Assembly: GCA_903858815.1 (NCBI GenBank)
Contig: CAIOKE010000133.1
Span: forward strand, 310,001-374,000
Origin: an uncultured Planctomycetaceae bacterium
Lineage (GTDB): Bacteria; Planctomycetota; Planctomycetia; Planctomycetales; Planctomycetaceae
Direction: 5' to 3'
DNA length: 64,000 nucleotides
The notes below the pieces were generated by a model that was not told the origin of the DNA, did no database searches, and was given only the letters and a program-made list of their open reading frames with translations. Shown here one piece after another: positions 61,638-64,000 of the stretch (the stretch's first letter is position 1; every line of letters begins with the position of its first letter). The position numbers and the translations under genes are program-made.

Positions 61638-63488
61638 ATGAACACTGCGTGCGTTTATGATTTTGATGTTGTTGTGGTTGGAGCAGGCCACGCGGGTGTG
61701 GAAGCAGCTCTGGCAGCCGCTCGCATCGGTGCCCGGACTGCCCTGCTGACCATGAATTGCGACACTGTGGCACAGATGAGCTGCAATCCGGCAATCGGAG
61801 GTGTTGCCAAGGGCCAGATCGTCCGGGAAATCGATGCCCTCGGTGGCGAAATGGGTCGAGTAATCGACGCCACCGGCATTCATTTCCGCATGCTGAATGC
61901 CAGCAAGGGCCCGGCGATGCACAGCCCGCGTGCCCAGGCAGACAAAAAGGCCTATCAGTTTGAAATGAAGTACCGTGTCGAGCAGCAGGAAAACCTGACA
62001 CTGCGGCAGGAGATGGTTGAAACGCTGCAGACGGAAGCGGGTCGAATTACCGGCATTCGGGTCGCCGGAGGAGCCCTCTACCGTACTCGGACTATCGTTC
62101 TCACCACCGGCACGTTTCTCAAAGCCATCATGCATACCGGCGAGCAGCAGGCGGAAGGCGGGCGAGCCGGAGATAAATCCGCACACGGCATGTCCACGTC
62201 TCTGCAGAATCTTGGGATCGAACTGCGTCGTTTCAAAACAGGTACCCCTGCCCGCCTGAACGGACGAACCATCGATTTTTCACGCTGCGAAGTTCAGCCG
62301 GGCGATGATCAGCCCGAACCATTTTCATTCCTCACTGAAACCCTCACTCAGCCGCAGGTGCACTGCTACCTCACATCCACAACTCCCGAAATCCATCAGA
62401 TCATCCGCGCCAATCTGCACCGGGCACCCATGTATTCCGGGCAGATCCAGTCGACCGGCCCGCGCTACTGCCCTTCCATCGAAGATAAAGTCGTCAGATT
62501 CTCTGAGCGTGATACTCATCAGGTGTTTCTGGAGCCTGAAGGACGCCGAACCTGCGAAATCTACTGCAACGGAATTTCCACCAGCCTGCCACGAGATGTC
62601 CAGGATCAGATCATTCATCTGATCCCGGGATGTGAACAGGCAGAAATCATGCGGTATGGGTATGCCGTGGAGTACGACTTCGCTCCTCCAACTCAGCTCT
62701 ATCCAACTCTGGAATCCCGCCTCGTCGAAGGACTGTTCTTTGCCGGACAGATCAATGGGACAACGGGCTATGAAGAGGCAGCCGGTCAGGGGCTGATCGC
62801 CGGGATTAATGCGGCTCGCAAAGTTCAGGGGCGTGCCGCCTTTGTGCCCGATCGAAATCAGGCCTATCTTGGTGTTCTGCTTGACGATCTTGTCACCAAA
62901 GGTGTGGATGAGCCCTATCGAATGTTCACGTCCCGCGCTGAATACCGTTTGCTGCTGCGTCAGGATAACGCTGATCGCCGATTGACTCCGGCCGGAATCG
63001 ATCTGGGAACCGTGTCGCCGGAGCGGGCCACAAAGTTCCGGCGGTACGAAGCGGAACTGGAGCAGGCCTTTACTGCGATGACAAAACTCCGGTCTCAGGG
63101 CGCTTCACTGGATGAATGGATTCGTCGCGACACGAACTGGGATCAGCTTGAGCAGGTCTTCCCCGAACTGACCTCCATGCAGCTGTCATGGCAGACCAGA
63201 CGGCAGATGCGAGTTGAATCGCAGTACGCCGGTTACGTACGGCGGCAGGAAGCTGAAATTGCAAAACTGCAGAAGGTTGATTCAATTCGAATTCCGGATA
63301 CGTTTGATTTTCGAGCCGTCCCGCAGCTGCGCATGGAGGCCCGTGATAAGCTGTCCAGACACCGCCCCGTCACGCTCGGTCAGGCTGGTCGTGTCAGTGG
63401 AATCACCCCTGCCGATCTTGCCGTTCTGATGTTTGCACTCAAACCACGACTGTCAGACGACGCTGCAGCTGCAGCACTGTCAGACTGA
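61638..63488 (+). CDS. mnmG: tRNA uridine-5-carboxymethylaminomethyl(34) synthesis enzyme MnmG
   Basis: A 616-residue FAD protein that, with MnmE, installs cmnm5 on U34 of certain tRNAs, using methylenetetrahydrofolate and NADH. Motifs: FAD loop 'VVVGAGHAGVEAALAAARIG', 'LLTMNCDTVAQMSCNPAIGG', 'ALGGEMGRVIDATGIHFRML' (parts), 'ILVVGTF'-type 'VLTTGTFLKAIMH', and the conserved C-terminal 'SGYVRRQ'-like 'YAGYVRRQEAEIAKL'. Length matches the family (about 620). AAGG lies seven bases before the ATG. The partner mnmE is not in the window. A membrane protein gene follows 25 bases downstream. Confidence 0.96.
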   Translation: MNTACVYDFDVVVVGAGHAGVEAALAAARIGARTALLTMNCDTVAQMSCNPAIGGVAKGQIVREIDALGGEMGRVIDATGIHFRMLNASKGPAMHSPRAQADKKAYQFEMKYRVEQQENLTLRQEMVETLQTEAGRITGIRVAGGALYRTRTIVLTTGTFLKAIMHTGEQQAEGGRAGDKSAHGMSTSLQNLGIELRRFKTGTPARLNGRTIDFSRCEVQPGDDQPEPFSFLTETLTQPQVHCYLTSTTPEIHQIIRANLHRAPMYSGQIQSTGPRYCPSIEDKVVRFSERDTHQVFLEPEGRRTCEIYCNGISTSLPRDVQDQIIHLIPGCEQAEIMRYGYAVEYDFAPPTQLYPTLESRLVEGLFFAGQINGTTGYEEAAGQGLIAGINAARKVQGRAAFVPDRNQAYLGVLLDDLVTKGVDEPYRMFTSRAEYRLLLRQDNADRRLTPAGIDLGTVSPERATKFRRYEAELEQAFTAMTKLRSQGASLDEWIRRDTNWDQLEQVFPELTSMQLSWQTRRQMRVESQYAGYVRRQEAEIAKLQKVDSIRIPDTFDFRAVPQLRMEARDKLSRHRPVTLGQAGRVSGITPADLAVLMFALKPRLSDDAAAAALSD

Positions 63489-63513
63489 ACAGGCATCTGC
63501 GGAGACAGTCTGT

Positions 63514-64000
63514 ATGCCTGCAGGAGCGACACTGATTTCGGCCAGCGTCCGGATGGCACTGGTGTGTTATGCCATCACGGTTATCTTACAGCTTATTGGA
63601 TACCATTCGCGAAGCCTCCGAATTCTGTGGACCGCTGGCAGCCTGCTGTTTATCGTCCATGTGGCGGCAGCCTTCAATTTCGTGCATCGCTGGAGTCATC
63701 AGGCGGCCATTCAGTCAACCGCCATTGAAACACAGCAACTGCTGGGTATCGCTTTCGGCGAGGGGCTCTGGTTCAGCTATCTCTTTGTCCTGCTGTGGCT
63801 GCTGGACGCAATCTGGTGGTGGGTCCTGCCGGATGGCTACAGGCAGCGACCACGATGGCTGCACATTGCACTGCACGGTTATCTGCTGTTCATCGCCTTC
63901 AATGGAGCGGTGATCTTTGAAGCCGGTCCCACGCGACCTGTCGGCCTGCTGCTGACGCCCGTCCTGCTGCTGCTGATTGCAGTTCGTATCCGCAGATCCC
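63514..64000 (+). CDS. Hypothetical polytopic membrane protein (3' partial)
   Basis: An open frame from an ATG at 63514, with GGAG nine bases upstream, runs to the right edge without a stop, giving 162 residues so far. It begins 25 bases after mnmG. At least four hydrophobic segments are visible ('ALVCYAITVILQLIGY', 'LLFIVHVAAAFNFVH', 'LWFSYLFVLLWLLDAIWWWV', 'YLLFIAFNGAVIF'), plus a strongly hydrophobic last stretch ('VGLLLTPVLLLLIAVRIRR'). The family was not recognised and the C-terminus is outside the window. Confidence 0.7.
   Translation, partial: MPAGATLISASVRMALVCYAITVILQLIGYHSRSLRILWTAGSLLFIVHVAAAFNFVHRWSHQAAIQSTAIETQQLLGIAFGEGLWFSYLFVLLWLLDAIWWWVLPDGYRQRPRWLHIALHGYLLFIAFNGAVIFEAGPTRPVGLLLTPVLLLLIAVRIRRS

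Noticed and set aside
1-64000. CRISPR arrays, insertion sequences, prophage or integrase genes
   Set aside because: No regularly spaced direct repeats, transposase, integrase or phage structural genes were seen.

Overview
The window reads as a chromosome segment of a planctomycete (phylum Planctomycetota). The evidence is the set of families: a PSD1 cytochrome with an adjacent DUF1501 protein and sulfatase, a DUF1559 pseudopilin-like protein, a PVC-type heme-binding dehydrogenase-like protein, a bifunctional AroDE, planctomycete-style TDAGL leucine-rich repeats and an HTTM protein. No phage, insertion sequence, CRISPR array or plasmid function was seen. The region looks like ordinary chromosome carrying housekeeping genes mixed with envelope and accessory genes. 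54 protein genes (the first and last cut by the window edges) and one tRNA-Leu(UAG) are supported.

Layout. 1-7.8 kb (+): a probable operon of a PQQ-like propeller protein (5' end missing), PSD1 cytochrome, DUF1501 protein and a double-domain sulfatase, likely exported and acting on sulfated glycans. 7.8-10.3 kb (-): a His-rich lipoprotein, a second lipoprotein with an HxxxCxxC metal-site-like motif, and a COG0523 GTPase; possibly metal handling. 10.5-15.1 kb (-): a secreted propeller, a coupled DUF1559/lipoprotein pair, a structured non-coding stretch, a Cys/His-rich exported protein and a DUF2071 protein. 15.3-21.2 kb (+): sdhCAB behind a near-consensus promoter, then an FAH-family hydrolase and an FtsW/RodA-type protein. 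21.2-25.5 kb (-): hisD, aldo/keto reductase, surE, prs. 25.7-27.4 kb (+): a self-contained LRR/coiled-coil gene (promoter to terminator), then cytidine deaminase. 27.4-33.4 kb (-): three overlapping or tightly spaced genes (zinc-ribbon protein, PdeM-like phosphoesterase, TrmB-like methyltransferase), redoxin, coaD, and an HTTM protein with its partner.

33.5-36.5 kb: glycosyltransferase, a phospholipid-methyltransferase-like protein, an exported alpha/beta hydrolase and tRNA-Leu. 36.6-42.5 kb (-): one tight gene string argC-aroDE-aroK-prepilin peptidase-membrane protein-LOG. 42.7-48.8 kb: a gluzincin-like exported peptidase, a radical SAM protein, a carboxypeptidase-regulatory-like protein ending in a strong terminator, hemL and an LRR lipoprotein. 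49.0-54.0 kb (+): a PVC-type heme-binding protein, an Rrf2 regulator and a TIM-barrel isomerase. 54.0-59.5 kb (-): nagA overlapping valS, and a second glycosyltransferase. 59.7-64.0 kb (+): a CocE-type hydrolase, mnmG and a membrane protein cut by the edge.

Functionally the window combines central metabolism (succinate dehydrogenase, histidine, arginine, shikimate, heme, CoA and PRPP synthesis), translation (ValRS, MnmG, tRNA-Leu), envelope biogenesis (FtsW-type, glycosyltransferases, prepilin peptidase and its DUF1559 substrate class) and polymer use (sulfatases, NagA). No clearly new multi-gene defence or biosynthetic system was recognised. The most unusual items are the tandem sulfatase with a non-canonical second active site, the structured non-coding stretch at 13.5-13.75 kb, the PdeM-like gene without its usual ligase partners, the TrmB-like protein lacking the conserved Asp, and the possible metal-handling lipoprotein/COG0523 set.
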